Positions 31,866 through 47,289 of a stretch of 64,000 bases of DNA are shown one piece after another. The position numbers and the translations under genes are program-made. This DNA is from Acanthacorydalis orientalis. Its lineage: Eukaryota; Arthropoda; Insecta; Megaloptera; Corydalidae. Within the stretch, counting starts at the first letter, position 1. Each line of letters begins with the position of its first letter. The stretch spans positions 37,936,318 through 38,000,317 of the forward strand of contig CM068315.1 of the NCBI GenBank assembly GCA_034766995.1, written 5' to 3'. Below the pieces are notes generated by a model. That model was not told the origin of the DNA. It did not search any database and saw only the letters and a program-made list of their open reading frames with translations.

Positions 31866-34524
31866 TTCTAATCGTTAATATAAAATTTTCTCGTTTATGA
31901 TTAATTATTAATATTCGAGTTGAATATTTTATTATATAGTTTCAAATTAATATTTTTTTAACATATATGCTCTATTGCAAAGATGGACTTCTTTTATATT
32001 CCTTATTAGGACAACTGCTCCAGTCATGTGCTATAATAGAATAACTGATATGATAAATAAATATACGTATTTACCTGTACTTTATATATAATTTAATAAT
32101 AAGCTTGGTAAATAAAAGCAAAATAAATATTATTCATATTTTATCATTTTGGATTTACTGCCGAATTATCACACAATTATCACACATGATATTATTCATA
32201 ATTTATTTTTAAAAGACAACCAACAAATCTGTAAGTTATACAATTCAAAAAAGTTAAATGTAGTTTGGAAAGAACAAAATCAATCATTTTTATAATATAA
32301 ATAATAACTTTGTAAACCTGACTTACAATTAATAATTGATTTTCACATTCGTTAAACCTTTTTTAATTATTATCCCTTAATTAAATATCTAATTACTGGT
32401 TTGTTTCAATCGTTCATGAGAGAAATTATTTAAGGAAGGTATGTTTGATGTTCAAACATTCATTTCAATTAAAATGATATATGGAATAGTTTTTATTCAT
32501 AAAAAAAACAACTCAAAAATAAAGTGAAGCTTAATAATATTTAAAATATTACTCTATAAATCGTCTGAAAAAGCAAACACTGTTTAACACTTACAAAAAG
32601 CTTACTAACAACTAAAACACTGGAAATTAATAAGTATAACATAAAAAAGGAAGAAAAACGTAGGATACAGTAGTGTAAGATATCTTTGTGTATAAAACGA
32701 TTAATATAAAATTTAAATTCAAAAAATAAACATTTAAACAAAATGTAAAAACGAAATATACGTTTAACATGTTTTAATCTAGAGCACGAACAGATTTCAC
32801 TTAAAGGAAAGCTGCATTAACGTATTTGTTGATTTGACATTAACTTCTTAGTTTAATCAACAACTAACTTTATTGTACATATTTTCAATACCTATTTATT
32901 ATTATTTATAAAATACAATTCAAAAATTTTAAAAATTGATAAGAAACTCCAAAAACTAGAAATACTAATCATCAACTTGACTATTTTACATATTTCTATA
33001 CTCAGATATTTCTTCATGATTTATGAAACACGTGACCAAAATTAATAAGAAAAGTATTTGTTATTATTTAATATTATTAATTACAGATTTTTCTAACCTT
33101 AATCAAAACAATATGTTACTTTCGAAATTTCTAAAAGAGTAAAAATGGGGGTTTGAATAAGATCTCTAAAATTACATTTTTTGTGAGATTAAATGTCTTT
33201 TAATGCTTTATTCACTTATTTTAACCTAAAATTATTTATGCTCGATTTAAAGAAAATTAATGGACTGTATAAAAATTCAGAATAGAAAAAAATATATATT
33301 GGAAAATAAATTTATTATATTTATACAAAATATATGAAATTTGCCAAATGTATTATGATACTTTTCAAAAAATATTATTCTTTCAGTAATTGACTTTATA
33401 AAATTCATTAAACAATTTATGTACGAAATAAAAATTAAATTCAAAATTTGCATTATTTACAATTACACATTTTCGAAGTCATGTGTGCATTTATCTTAAG
33501 AATATTATTATGAGTATCGCAAATGAATCAATACTACAATCACAAATTGTTTATCCGTTTTTATATGAGCATTCCGATAAAAATGCCATCATTTTGCGAG
33601 CCCAAGTAGAGAAAATCTAAAATTTTCTACGCTTGCATTTTAAAAAATATGTTATCGCCAACAAAATACCCATATTCCAATAATAAATGAACAATTACTT
33701 AATATTTTAATATAAGACTTTTTTGGTAGGTAGGGTAATAATATATCTATGACAGCGAATTAGATACAGTCAGAATTAGAATTACGATTATAATAAGAAT
33801 CGCTCACTAATCGTACGTATAACGAGTAGCTGAAATAAGTAAACAATTTCGTGAAAAATATTAACAAAAGTATGTCACTGAAAGGAACTTGAAAATAATC
33901 ATTTCATTCCTAATATAAATATTATAACAATTTTTTAATACTCGTAATACTACACCAATAATTTACTGGTTAACACTTATTTCAAAATATCATATTAGCA
34001 AGTAATTAATGATATTTTAAAAATATTTTATCAATAGTCAATAAATGGCATTGCAGATATTTGATTTGACACAAATTCCGCTGCATTAATTTTTTAAGAA
34101 GCTGTATTTTTTATTATTATTTGGCAACATTAATACACTCCAATTTGAGAACATTAAGTGGGCACCACCTCACCGATAAATTAAATGTTTTTTGTCTAAA
34201 AATTTCATTATATGACAAAATAATACTTTTTAGAATTGTTTTCATTATATTAAGATATGTAAATGAAATTTGTAAATTCTGATTTACAAGGATCCTACAA
34301 TAGTTCAAAAATACCAAACTATTATATAAGAAAATGTTCCACACCACAATACAATTATTCCTAGGTTCACGACTCAATTATAATAAAAAAATGTGGGAAA
34401 AAATCAAAAAATATCACTTTTATGTATTAAAAACGAGTTTAGCAAAAACAAAACAATATCCAAACAATAAAATCGATAATTTTGATAGTAAATTTAGAGT
34501 TGGCAAATTATATGAATATGTTCT

Positions 34525-34526
<2 letters not shown>

Positions 34527-34576
<50 letters not shown>
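34527..34576. repeat. (TA)n array
   Basis: About 48 bases of alternating TA in the spacer. Confidence 0.95.
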
Positions 34577-34580
<4 letters not shown>

Positions 34581-35642
34581 TACACTGAATACAAATAAAT
34601 ATTTTTGTCCTCAAATATGTTAATTTGTTCATTGTTGGATGTCTACACAAAAACAAATATTTTTGACAGACCAAATACCGGAGATTACAAGACAATACTG
34701 GATTTTATATTGTGTAAAATATACATATTTTTTTCTATATCTAAAATAATTTTAGTATTAAATATGTTTGTTAAATAATAATTGTTATTAATTTTATATA
34801 ATACTTTAATATGTCATATAGTAAAACCAATTTAACTCAAATGAATAACAATTAATTGAATACAAAAGCGATTAAGAGCAATAATATAAAGTTTAATATT
34901 AAAATATATGATATATACATCTAAAAATTATAAACTCGATAAAATGTAAACTAACCAATAAAGAAGTCTCGAATTATTTTTCCACAACACTTACAACTCG
35001 CACTGTACACGAATTAAAATTCCAGTCATTGCCATTAATTTATAATATATAATGACGCACTCGGATTCATTTCAATTCTATAAAATAACCAGACTTGTAT
35101 CAGAAATACAAAAGATGTCAATTGGAAATTGTACGGGGTTATCACGAGAATAATCGATAATTCTGAATATATACATATATGTACACGAAACTACATATGA
35201 AATGAGATAAACAACGAAACGATATACTTCTGACGTAATAAACAAAGGTTATACTTGATATTTATGAATGTAAAAAAACGAAGGTGGGGTAAAGTAATTA
35301 TTTAATCGCGTGAGACGTAATGTATGTATCTTTTAATATTCCGAAATATCAGTGTCGTTCAACCTGGACCTGCATCACTGTGTGTGCAGTTTTAACCTAT
35401 ATATATTAGATGCATTACCTAGTGCATTGTCCTCATTATCTATAAATAGATATATTTTTTAATTTGACAGACAGCATTTTTTTTATATATTTGCATTAGG
35501 TTTATTTAATACATACATATGTTAGAATAATGATGATAATTGACTGAAAATTAATAATTGTTTTACAATTTTTTCATTAACATATTATTTTCAAAATAAA
35601 TATCTAATAATAATGTGTGAAGTACAAATTAGTCAATATTTG

Positions 35643-35644
35643 CA

Positions 35645-35720
<76 letters not shown>
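35643..35720. repeat. (TA)n array
   Basis: About 75 bases of TA preceded by a GTATG step. Confidence 0.95.
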
Positions 35721-35723
<3 letters not shown>

Positions 35724-35918
35724 AGGTATTCATAACAAGGATTTCTACATAACTGAAAAATTTAATAAATAGAATAAATTAAAAATATGTACTCCAGTCT
35801 TTATTTTTCCATATAGTTTCACTTTTCAATTCTAGCCGACTCAATTTTATTGTAATATAAACCGATTGGAATTTAAATTCTTGTTATAATAAAACTGTTA
35901 TGTCTTTTTTAATTGAAG

Positions 35919-36080
<162 letters not shown>

Positions 36081-36679
36081 ATTCGTTGATATTAACATTT
36101 TTTTAGTGATTTTATAATATATTGAATAAAAATTGTATTTTTACAAAAACATTCCATTATTTTCCCTTCTCAATATTTATCTATATATTTATTTTATTTT
36201 TATCACCAATGTATTAATATTGATTATTGCCTTTTATTTCTATTATACATTTAATACTCACTATATCTATCTAATTCTTATCTATCTTTATTTACAAATA
36301 ATTAATAGCTGCCTCATCTTCTCTTTATATTAATTGTCTTATTGTATTCCTATAGTCCGTTCTTGTTTATTACGACCAGATTAGACAAATGTTTCATTGT
36401 CAGGTAAGCACGATAAAGAAAGTTTTACGTTTAGAATTTAACTTACAAATATTCATTTGGTGAAATGCAAAAAAATCGATTTATGGTCTTCATCAGCTAT
36501 TCCTAATAAATAATGCATTTTGCCTAAAATGAAAAATTTGCATTAAAATACTAAAAAATAATCAATAATTTCAATGAAATATTTCTACCTAATGTTGTGT
36601 TCCATTGCAATTTCTTGCAATTGTCCATCTTTGCATCTGTATTCTTTTATTAATAGACAAAATTTATCTCGTTTATCTC

Positions 36680-38350
36680 AAGAATCAAGCAGGCGGCTAT
36701 GTATATATTAACGCGTCCAAGACAGAATTCCTGTCGCAGCAATTTGAGGGTGCTCATTACTTAGCACAATATATAAAGGGAGCGTCCGGTACAGCGGACA
36801 AACTGAAGAAATTGGTTGACAAGTGGCGTATGAGACTAACGATTGATCGAGAAAAAATTGGAAACATTGAATGGGTGTCACCTGGGGAAGTCACCACAGC
36901 AATTAGAACATCTAAACCTTATAAGACCCCAGATGACGATGGTATCCAGAATCGGGTCCTGCGCTTCCTGCCATGGAAAGCGCGATCGTGGCACTCGCGA
37001 ACATCTTAAATACGGCGATGCGTCTAGAACATTTTCTCACTCGGTGGAAGATTGCGAAGATTCTAACCATTCGAAAGGCCGGTAAGAAGCAAGGCGGCCC
37101 AAGAAGTTATTTGCTGGTTGACATATTGCTGTCATTAGGAAAGATCTTCGAGATCATAATTAATATAAGACTCAAAAAACATGACTCTGCAGCCATCGTT
37201 ATCAGACAGGAGCAGTTCGGCTTCAGGCGAGGTCATTCGACAATACATCAACTGACTATAATCATAAATCATGTCATCGAGAAGGGCAGACCAAAACGCT
37301 GCACAGAAATGGTACTCCTGAATATAGAGAAGGATTTCGACACGGTGTGGCACGACAGGCTAATATATAAACTGCTCAATCATCTGTTTCCCCTGCACCT
37401 AGTACGTCTCATCGACGTATATCTTCGTGATAGAACATTTCGTGTCGAAATTAAAGGCCATAAGTCAACAGAGTATTGCATAGCCGCTGAGGTACCTCAC
37501 GAATCGATCCTATGGCCAATAGTATTTAATCATTACATAAACAATATTCTGACTATTCTGACTAGGTTAAATATCTGGGCGTGTACATGGACAGACAGCT
37601 CAAATACAACGAGCACATCGTATGTGCACGTAAGAAAGAGTACGTTGCCCTGGTCAAGTTGTATCCTCTAATGGCCATAAATGACGGCGTTGCTGATGGA
37701 ATCAAATTTACTATCTACAAGATGGTGATCAGTCCGACCTTCACGTACACTTCCCCGATATGGAGGAACACCTTCAAGACTAACATCCTTTGGGTGCAGA
37801 GAGTTCAAAATAAGATCTTAAAGACGGCAATGGGCAAACCAAAACTCTATCCCATGGAAAGACTACACGATGAGGCAGAAATTAAAACGGTTGCACAATT
37901 TAGACACGGTACGAGCTGGAAATTTTATAACAAGAAATTGGACAGTCAACCACGACTGGTACAACAGGACTGTACTGGTTGATTATCATTGGACAGTCAA
38001 CTAGTGTGTTGAATAGTGGGCCAGCTCGGTTTGGCGAGGATTATCCCACTGAGCAAAAAGACTATCAGGAGCCGCCAAAAGAATACATTCGTGCAACCGT
38101 CATACTTTGACGAGCCGCGATCATCGTTACCAACAGAATCTCGGTGGTGACGGGCGAGGAGATTTAAAAGCCATGGAATGAGAAGGGATACTTCAGGGAG
38201 CGGATGTAAATTGATAGTCATTATTCTGTGGGTATTTTGAAAATTTTCCCACATATTCCGCGAATCAGGTTCCATATACATATACTGGACAAAACACATT
38301 AATAAGACAAAAGTTGGTTTCGGGGAAATCCCAACCCCGTGTGAACGACT
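36680..38350 (+). mobile_element. broken Jockey-clade non-LTR retrotransposon
   Basis: A block visibly richer in G and C than its surroundings. It holds reverse-transcriptase coding debris in several frames (36690-37980) and about 350 bp of non-coding tail that may be the element's 3' UTR. The 5' end is truncated. I could not find a clear poly-A tail or a target-site duplication. It lies about 950 bp upstream of the IFT172 start. Confidence 0.8.
36690..37980 (+). pseudogene. decayed Jockey-type reverse transcriptase
   Basis: Successive segments in shifted frames match the order of a Jockey-clade RT. About 36860-36960 reads GEVTTAIRTSKPYKTPDDDG. About 36980-37560 holds LANILNTAMRLEHFLTRWKI, then FGFRRGHSTIHQLTIIINHV, MVLLNIEKDFDTVWHDRLIY and EVPHESILWPIVFNHYINNI. 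After a jump, 37575-37980 gives the C-terminal side with YMDRQLKYNEHI, ISPTFTYTSPIWRNTF and VQRVQNKILKTAMG. The YxDD catalytic box expected between HYINNI and the next segment is absent, so a deletion has removed it. At least one frameshift is needed. It is dead as a polymerase. Confidence 0.85.
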
Positions 38351-38619
38351 AGATAAAAAGACATTTACACTATAACAAGATTCACACTTTCTTAAAATTC
38401 TTAAAAAAAATATAATTCTTCGTGAAAATTTCGCAAATTTCGAGTGTCATCGTTAATAATAATTTAATATAAAATCTCTACACATTTTTCTTAGTGAAAT
38501 TTTACGAAACTTTTTTCTATATATAGATAGGTATTATTATTATGTATCCAGTAACTAATTATAGCCACAGTAAAAACATTAAAATTTTGTCTTATTTTTT
38601 TCTATTAATAGAAACATAC

Positions 38620-38621
<2 letters not shown>

Positions 38622-38687
<66 letters not shown>
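38622..38687. repeat. (TA)n array
   Basis: CATA steps followed by about 55 bases of TA. Confidence 0.95.
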
Positions 38688-38689
<2 letters not shown>

Positions 38690-38855
38690 CTTTCTCAAAA
38701 AGTGTCTATATGTAATAATATTAAGCACCAGTTTATATATTAAAAATAAAATAAAATTCCTATAAATTCCAATATTCTGATCATTGAGATATTTAAATGA
38801 ACACTTCGAATTTATAATAAGTAAAATAAACTAAAAACGCATAAATACTCTTGGT

Positions 38856-38859
<4 letters not shown>

Positions 38860-38911
<52 letters not shown>
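38860..38911. repeat. (TA)n array
   Basis: About 50 bases of TA, roughly 380 bp before the IFT172 start codon. Confidence 0.95.
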
Positions 38912-38917
<6 letters not shown>

Positions 38918-39294
38918 TCATATTATTAACTATGAATGTGAAAATACTTATAAAAAGGGTACATTTGAATTGCTAACAATACTCAGTAATTAAATAAAAT
39001 AAATTTTATTAAATGTATACCTAATTTAAAAGATACAGACTTTTATATGTTTCATAGGCAACCATGTGTTTTTTTCCATCTATTATTTTTGTTAATTATT
39101 CATAAAAAATAATAATATTCGCATTCTATTTTATTAAAAGAATATCAAAATTAATTCTTTTTTATTGCCTAGTTGGTAATATAATCAATAATTGTTTTGT
39201 TTTGAAATATAACATAACAACGCGTTACTAATAGAATTTAAGTTATGATTTTTTAGTTCTTTACGTTATTTTGATACAATTACTAAAAAAAACA

Positions 39295-39521
39295 ATGCAA
39301 TTAAAATATTTGCAAACGATTGTTGAAGCTCAGGTAATATTGCAAAACTACTGAATAACGTATTTGTAGGCAAATAATATTAGAATCATTATATATAAAA
39401 AAAAACAACAGAAAAATGCATATTTTATTTTAAAATAAACTAATGATTGCACTTTGTAAACTAAAAATATGTAATCAGAAAAAATAAGTACATACAAATA
39501 TATATATATATATATATATTT

Positions 39522-39574
<53 letters not shown>

Positions 39575-40859
39575 ATTATTATTATTATAATACTATTATT
39601 ATTTTGTTTTACTAGGATTATGAAAACCGTGTTGTGTCTTTAGCATGGGCACCAAATAATTTAAAACTGGCCGTTGCACTTTCTGATCGACAAATATTAT
39701 TATTTGATGAAAAAGGTGAACGTAAAGATAGATTTTCAACAAAACCAGCAGATTCATCAAGTGGCAAAAAGTCATATGTAATTAAAGGAATTGCATTTAG
39801 TCCTGATTCAAATAGAATTGCTGTCGCACAGTCTGATTCAATCGTTTACGTTTATAAAATAGGAGATGACTGGGGTGAAAAAAAAGTTATATGTAACAAA
39901 TTTCCACAACAACAGCCAGTGACTTGTGTGATTTGGCTATCAGCTGGACCTATTATATGTGGTTTGTTAGATGGTAAAGTACGTGCACTTCACACAAAAT
40001 CCAATAAATCTCAGAGCTTGTATGGATCGGATAGCCTCGTAGTTGTTTTAACTTCAAATCAGCGTGGTTCTGGGTTTTTATCAGGTCATGCAGATGGAAG
40101 TATTGTAAGATTTTTTATAGCTGAAGGGGCACAAGAAGGACAGCCACAAGGGCGAATAGTTGCTCATTCCAGTTCTCCATATGCTCTTGCTTGGCCTCAA
40201 GGTCAGATTATAGCTGCAGGTTGCGATAAAAGAGTAGTTGTATACGATGCACAAGGAAAGTTATTAAAGACTTTTGATTACTCTAAAGATGACACAGAGC
40301 ATGAATTTGTTGTAGCTAGTTGTAGTCCTAGCGGTCAGGTAAGCAACGGTTGAAAAAATATAAATTTTCACATTTTTAATCGTATAAAACATAATACTAG
40401 ATTTACTATATTTCAGTTATTATAATTCATTATTTATTTCATATTGCTGTTATAACTTTGTTAATTAGCATTTTTTTCGAACACAGCTAATTTTTTTAAA
40501 TTAACTGAGTTATTTTATATGTACGAAATCACCTTTACTATATAACATTTTATTTTTTTTTTGATAACATTAATTTAAAATATTGCAAATTAATATATAA
40601 ATTAAAATATTTAAAATATAAATATTTAATAATTGTATTTTTTAAATTTTTAGACAGTTGCAATTGGAAGTTATGATCGGATCAGAACCTTTTGTTGGAG
40701 TCCAAGACAAAGTACATGGAATGAAGGTCCTGTAAAAGAAATATTACACCTTTATACCATAACAGCTTTATCTTGGAAACGAGATGGTTCACGTGTTGCT
40801 TGTGGTAGTCTTTGTGGAAGTGTATTCCTTTTTGAATCGGGTAAATATTTGTTTTATAA

Positions 40860-40909
<50 letters not shown>

Positions 40910-43900
40910 CACAGTTGTAAACATAAATATCAGTTTTAAGGCGTACAGTATGGAAAAATAAATTTGAGTTAACATATGTTGGACCATCACAAGTTTTAGT
41001 AAAACCTTTAGATATACAACATGGACGTGGTGTTGTTTTACGATCTCAACTTGGAAGAGAAATTGATGATGTTCGAATAATGGGACATGACAATTATCTT
41101 GTTGCAAGAACAGAAGATACCCTTTTATTAGGGGATTTACAAAGAAACTTATTAAGTGAGGTAAGGTGAATATTATATTTTTTAAATAATATATATATAT
41201 ATATATATATATTATATAAAACAGGTTCCTTGGAATGTTGGAAATCGTCATGAAAAATTTTATTTTGATAACCCAACGGTTTGTTTGGTTTTTAATGCTG
41301 GAGAACTATCCCTGATCGAATATGGCGATAATACGATTCTTGCATCAGTGCGCACGGAGTTCGTGAACCCGCATCTCATTAGTGTACGTTTAAATGAAAG
41401 AAGTCAGAGTTTTGATAACAAAAAACTCGCGTATTTACTAGATCTTAAGACAGTCTGTATAATGGATTTGGTCACTGGCGTGATAACAAATCAAGTAACA
41501 CACGATTCAAAAATTGACTGGTTAGAATTAAGTGAAACTGGACATAAACTTCTCTTTCGAGATAAGAAACAGCGACTCATTTTACTCGATACAAGTAACA
41601 GCGACAAAATTACTATTTTGAGTGGAACTAGCTTTGTTCAATGGGTACCAGGCAGTGATGTTGCTGTAGCACAATCACGTAATAATTTAGCTGTCTGGTA
41701 AGTATAAAAATATTTTTTTATTTTTATCTCAAAATATTTTAAACTAATTATAAAAATATTTTAAAAATTATGCATTAATAATGCATAATTTTTAGGTACA
41801 ATATAGATTTGCCAGAAAGAGTGACTCTTATCCCTGTACAAGGTGAAGTACTTGATGTAGTACGAGAAAAAGGAAAAACTATCGCAATAGCACAAGATGG
41901 TAATGTGACGCTTAGTTATGAATTAGACGAAGGACTTGTTGAATTTGGGACCGCAATACACGATAATGACTACGGCCGCGCTATTCTATTTCTTGAAACT
42001 TTGGGAGACAAGCCAGAGGCTGAGGGCATGTGGCACAATTTAGCAAATATATCACTAACATTAAGCAATCTAAAAGTTGCCGAACGATGTTACGCCGCAT
42101 TAGGAGATGTCTCTAAGTCATTTTATTTGAAAGAAACTTTAAAAATCGCGGATGAATTTGAGAAAATACACAATCTCGATGGAATGCAATGTCCGGATGT
42201 ATGGGCTCGTGTTGCTGTTTTAAATAATGATCTAAAAACTGCTGAGAATATTTATTTAGAAAATGGGGATATAGAATCGGCTCTAAAAATGTATCAGAAA
42301 TTTCATCAATGGGAAGATGCATTGAAGTACGTAAAATTTTATTTGCCTTTTTAAATCATTATGAACATAACAAGAAAATAAATACATTTATTCATATTGC
42401 TTTTTAAAATCCACAAATAATAAAAACAATTGTTCGTGTTAATATATTTTACAACATAAAGTATTTATGAAATATTTTTATCACTTTTTACGATATGTAA
42501 TAAATTAGATTCATTTTAATGTTTAGATGTAATTAGTATCTATATTCTAATAACTACTTCTATATTTATTAGTAATTAATACTTAAAAAAAATTTAATAA
42601 TAAAATTAACAGTTAAATGTGCTATTGTGATGTCTACATTATTCACAAAATTAAAATGGGAACAGCTATGCATTTATAAAATATAATAAAAAATATTTTC
42701 CAGTTTAGCTGAACAACGAGGTTATCCAAAATTTGACGAATTACGTGAAACATATATGAATTTTCTACTGAAAACTGGTCAAGAAGAAAAAGCTGGTTTG
42801 TTGCTTGAAGATCAAGGAAACATAGAAGCTGCTTTGAATTTATATTTAAAATCAAATCGACCAACAAAGATTGCGAAACTCGTAATGCAAAATTCACATT
42901 TATTGAACGATGAAGAACTCGTCATGAAGGTATCAAAGCGTTTACTTAAGAGTGAAATGTACGAACAAGCAGCTGAATTAAATCATGCAGTTGGGCAAGA
43001 TGAAATTGCACTTGAATTGTATAGAAAGGGTGGTGTTTATCAGAAAGCTATTGAACTGGCGCGAATCGTTGCGCCAGATCAAATTGTCGAACTTGAAGAG
43101 GAATGGGGAGATAGTTTGATTGTTTCTAAGCAGCTTGATGCCGCTATCAATCATTTTATAGAAGCTGGTCAAACATTGAAGGCTTTAGAAGCAGCAGTTG
43201 GTGCAAAACAATGGAAAAAAGCAGTTCAGATTATCAGTGTTATTGACGATAAGGCATCAGTGATAAAATATTATGAGAAACTCGCGAAACATTATATGGA
43301 AATTCAGGTAATATTTAAGATAAAATAAAAGTATAACGTTTCAAACACGTATTTTTTAGGACTATTCGACAGCAGAAAAGCTGTGCATAAAAGCAGAGTT
43401 GTATCACGAAGCGGTTGAAATGTATAATAAAGCAAAGCAATGGGACAAAGCTCACAATCTTGCATCACGTTATCTTGACTCTAACGAAGTATCCGAGATG
43501 TATATTGAACAAGCCAAACAACTTGAATCGGAGAAAAAATTCCGTGATGCTGAGAAATTGTACTTGTCAGTTGGTGAACCTGACATGGCTATAGCAATGT
43601 ACAAAAATCATGAACAATACGATAACATGATGCGAATGGTTGAAAGATTTCACCCGGATCTCGTAAAAACAACACACACACATCTTGGACAAAAACTTGA
43701 AGAACAAAATAAATATCGTGCAGCTGAAGTTCATTATTTAGCGGCAGGTGTGTATTAATTATCAATAAAATCGAATATATGTCTTTTTTAATATCATTAT
43801 TTAAATATTTTGTAGTGTTAGTATTTTATTTAAAATCTATTGCATTTATTATTTTAAAAATTGTTTAATTCAAAAATTATTTTTCTTTTTTTAATTAAGA

Positions 43901-44944
43901 TTATAATTTTTACACTTTTTCAAAAGAAATAAATTTACTTGAAAATGAATCCCAAGCAATATTTTGTCCTACACTTTCTATCGAATACAAAAAAAAGCAC
44001 TTGCAGGCTAAAATTTTAATCTAAATATAGCAATAATTTAACCAATTTAATAATATTACTTATACAAACATACACGCAAGATATTAAAACATTCTTTTTA
44101 TATAATAACAATACATATTGTTCAAGATGAATGGAAAGCTGCAGTTAATATGTATAGAACTCACAATATGTGGGAAGAAGCTCATCGGATAGCGAAACAA
44201 AAAGGTGGACAACCGGCAGCAAATCAAATCGCTTTTATATGGGCACGTACATTACCACTTGAATCGGCCATTAATCTATTGAATAAGTTTAATATTCTGG
44301 ATCACTGCATTGATTACGCTTGTGAGACTTTACAATTCGATTTTGCATTCAATCTGAGTAAAAATTCCAAAGAAAAGCTGACAGACGTTCATTATAAATA
44401 TGCAATGCATCTCGAAGATAATGGAAAGTTTCAAGAAGCCGAAACGGAATTCATATTGGCCGATAAACCAAAAGAGGCCGTGTCCATGTATGTACACAAC
44501 CGAGATTGGACAAATGCAGAACGTGTTGCTGAAACACATTCACCGGAGTCGACCCAAGAGGTGTTGTTGACACGTGCACGAGATTGTTTCGATAGTAAAG
44601 AGTTTTCACAATACGAAACATTATTACTAAGGGCACAAAAACCGGAAATCATCGTTCAGCAATATAAAAATGCATGTAAGTATTTTATTTAAATCGCGAG
44701 GTGTAGTATTTTACTAGAAATATATATATAGGTTCATTCAATATTAATAATTGAAATACTTTTAATGTACGAGTTGATTTTTAATTTAAGAATAGGTGCA
44801 AAAGTATAAGAACATAAACACTTTCCTTAGATTTAGAATTAAAATCTAAAACATTAAATAACAAAAAGTACATATTATTTTTTTATAGAATCAAGAGAAA
44901 ATTCATTTTCAGTTAACATTAATTATATTGATGATTTTTATTTA

Positions 44945-45010
<66 letters not shown>

Positions 45011-47217
45011 TGTAGAGTTTTAATTATAACGTTAACATTTTTTATATAATAATTTTCACAATTGTACACACAATATATTTCTGTTAATAGATTATTCAAA
45101 ATTAGAACCGAATTATATTACAGTTTTAATTAATTATAATAATTAATAATTTCAGCAATGTGGGTCGATGCTTTAAGAATTTGTCGTGAATACATACCAA
45201 ATTTACTTCCGTCGTTACAGTCAGAATATCATCGTAATGTAAATGCTAACAGCAATAACCTATCAAATGTCGATGCAATATTTAATCAGGCATCTGACTG
45301 GTTACAAACAGGCGAATACAAACAAGCAATTGTATGCCTTTTGAAAGTAACCACTAAAATTGCTAACCAATCCACAGTCAATCAAGCTTTACTCCAGGCT
45401 GCAGATCTGACGAATAGATTTTTGGATGGTTCAGCAGCAACTGAAGTTGTTAAAGTACTAGGACCAAGACTTATTGAAATTGGTGAAAATACAATTGCAG
45501 CTCAGTTATTTTTGAGTTCAGACATGATTAAAGAGGCGATTGACAGTATGATAATTGCTGAAGAATGGGTAAAAGCGAGAAAGATTGCAAAAGAGCTTGA
45601 GCCAGTGTATGAAAGTTACGTCGAATCTAAGTACAAAGAACGACTAAAGAAAGAAGGAAACGTTGAACAATTGGCAGATATTGGTATGATTTTGTGTTAA
45701 TATATCCCTAATTTTGCCTTTTGGAACATTTTTTTTAAATTATGTATTTTTAATATATTAAATATTTATTTATTGAAACACAATTCGTAAATAATGTACA
45801 AATTAATGTTTTAAATTTATTTCGATCGGTATGTTATTTTTTTATCAAATTTAATGTTTTAAAGTTAAATTTCTAACTTTTCAGTCTACTTTATTGTTTG
45901 TATTTAAATGGTTTTTTTTTCATAATTTAGTAAATAGAAATAAATATAAAAATGGATATGAATTATTACAAAATGTACTTTAAAAATAAGTTTTTTTGAG
46001 AACAAAACAAAATAAATGTACCCCATTTTAAATTATAAAAAAACTATTATACGTACATCATATTGAAAGCTTTTATGTAGTAACAACCCGTAATGATGAA
46101 ATAGCCAACTGTTATGTTTAAATTTCGTTTTTTTTAAGTGCAGACAGCTTTCAGAGAAGTTAATCATATTTTCTTATTCCGTTATTATTGAATGATACAC
46201 CACTGATTATTTTTCTACAATACTCCTCAAACCATAAGAAAAATGTTTAAAAATTCATAATACTATTATTCATAATATTGTATTAGGACAAACAAATAAA
46301 TGAATTTTTGAACAACTCATGCTTAAAATTAACGACTCGTAAGCCTTGTAGATTTGACCTATAATTTTGCATTTCACTTTTTATTGCATAATTAAGTGCA
46401 AGTGCAATAATATTTAATTATTGCATAAGTAATGCAATACACATAGATGTCTAATGCTTTAAAACTCAAATTTTTGAGATAACTTCTAAATAATGAGCCA
46501 CATTCTTCAAAAATGTCTTTAACTACATAAAAAATGAAATATTTTAAACGATAATAAATTGGATTTTAAACGAAAATAATTTAAAATATTTGTTTATTTC
46601 TGGAGACGTAAAACTGTTAATATACCCTACGAATATATATATATAAGAATAAATATTTAAAAACATTTACACGGTTAAATAGTTAAATCCAACAATACTT
46701 TATCACTATATTTATAGCTTTTAAAATATTATCAACAAAAATGGATTTATTTCTGTATTCAATTCGAATTTATTTAATTTAATATAAATATGACATATAT
46801 CTTATAATTTAAAAAGAAACAAAAAAAGCATTTAATTCATCTTTTACTTCGATTAATTCTAACATTTTAAACGTTTACAGACTTACTTGGAGCATTAGAT
46901 ATGCTTGCAGAACAAGGACAATGGGCAAGATGTATTGAAAAGGCAAAATCAAATGGTAACCTTCAAGTTTTGCACAAGTACGTTGCGTTGTATGCCACGC
47001 AATTGTTACGTGATGGATATACGTTAGAAGCTTTGGCATTATATGTAAATCATGGAGCACCAGCTTTAAAACAAAATTATAATATATATTCTCGTTTATC
47101 TATTGATATATTTTCGATGAAAGATGTTTCTGGGTCAGATAGTTATAACATGTGGTCAGATTTGCGGCAAGTTTTATATAACGTGGTAAGCGATCAGAAA
47201 TGACGATTATTGTTTAA

Positions 47218-47289
<72 letters not shown>

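Larger units (their letters stand above)
38351..39294. other. spacer upstream of IFT172
   Basis: A+T-rich, without a coding frame. It presumably contains the IFT172 promoter, which I cannot pinpoint. Two (TA)n arrays are listed separately. Confidence 0.5.

Noticed and set aside
37997..38299. 100-codon minus-strand frame
   Set aside because: It lies antisense to the tail of the Jockey remnant, has no domain and is explained by that element's higher G+C content.
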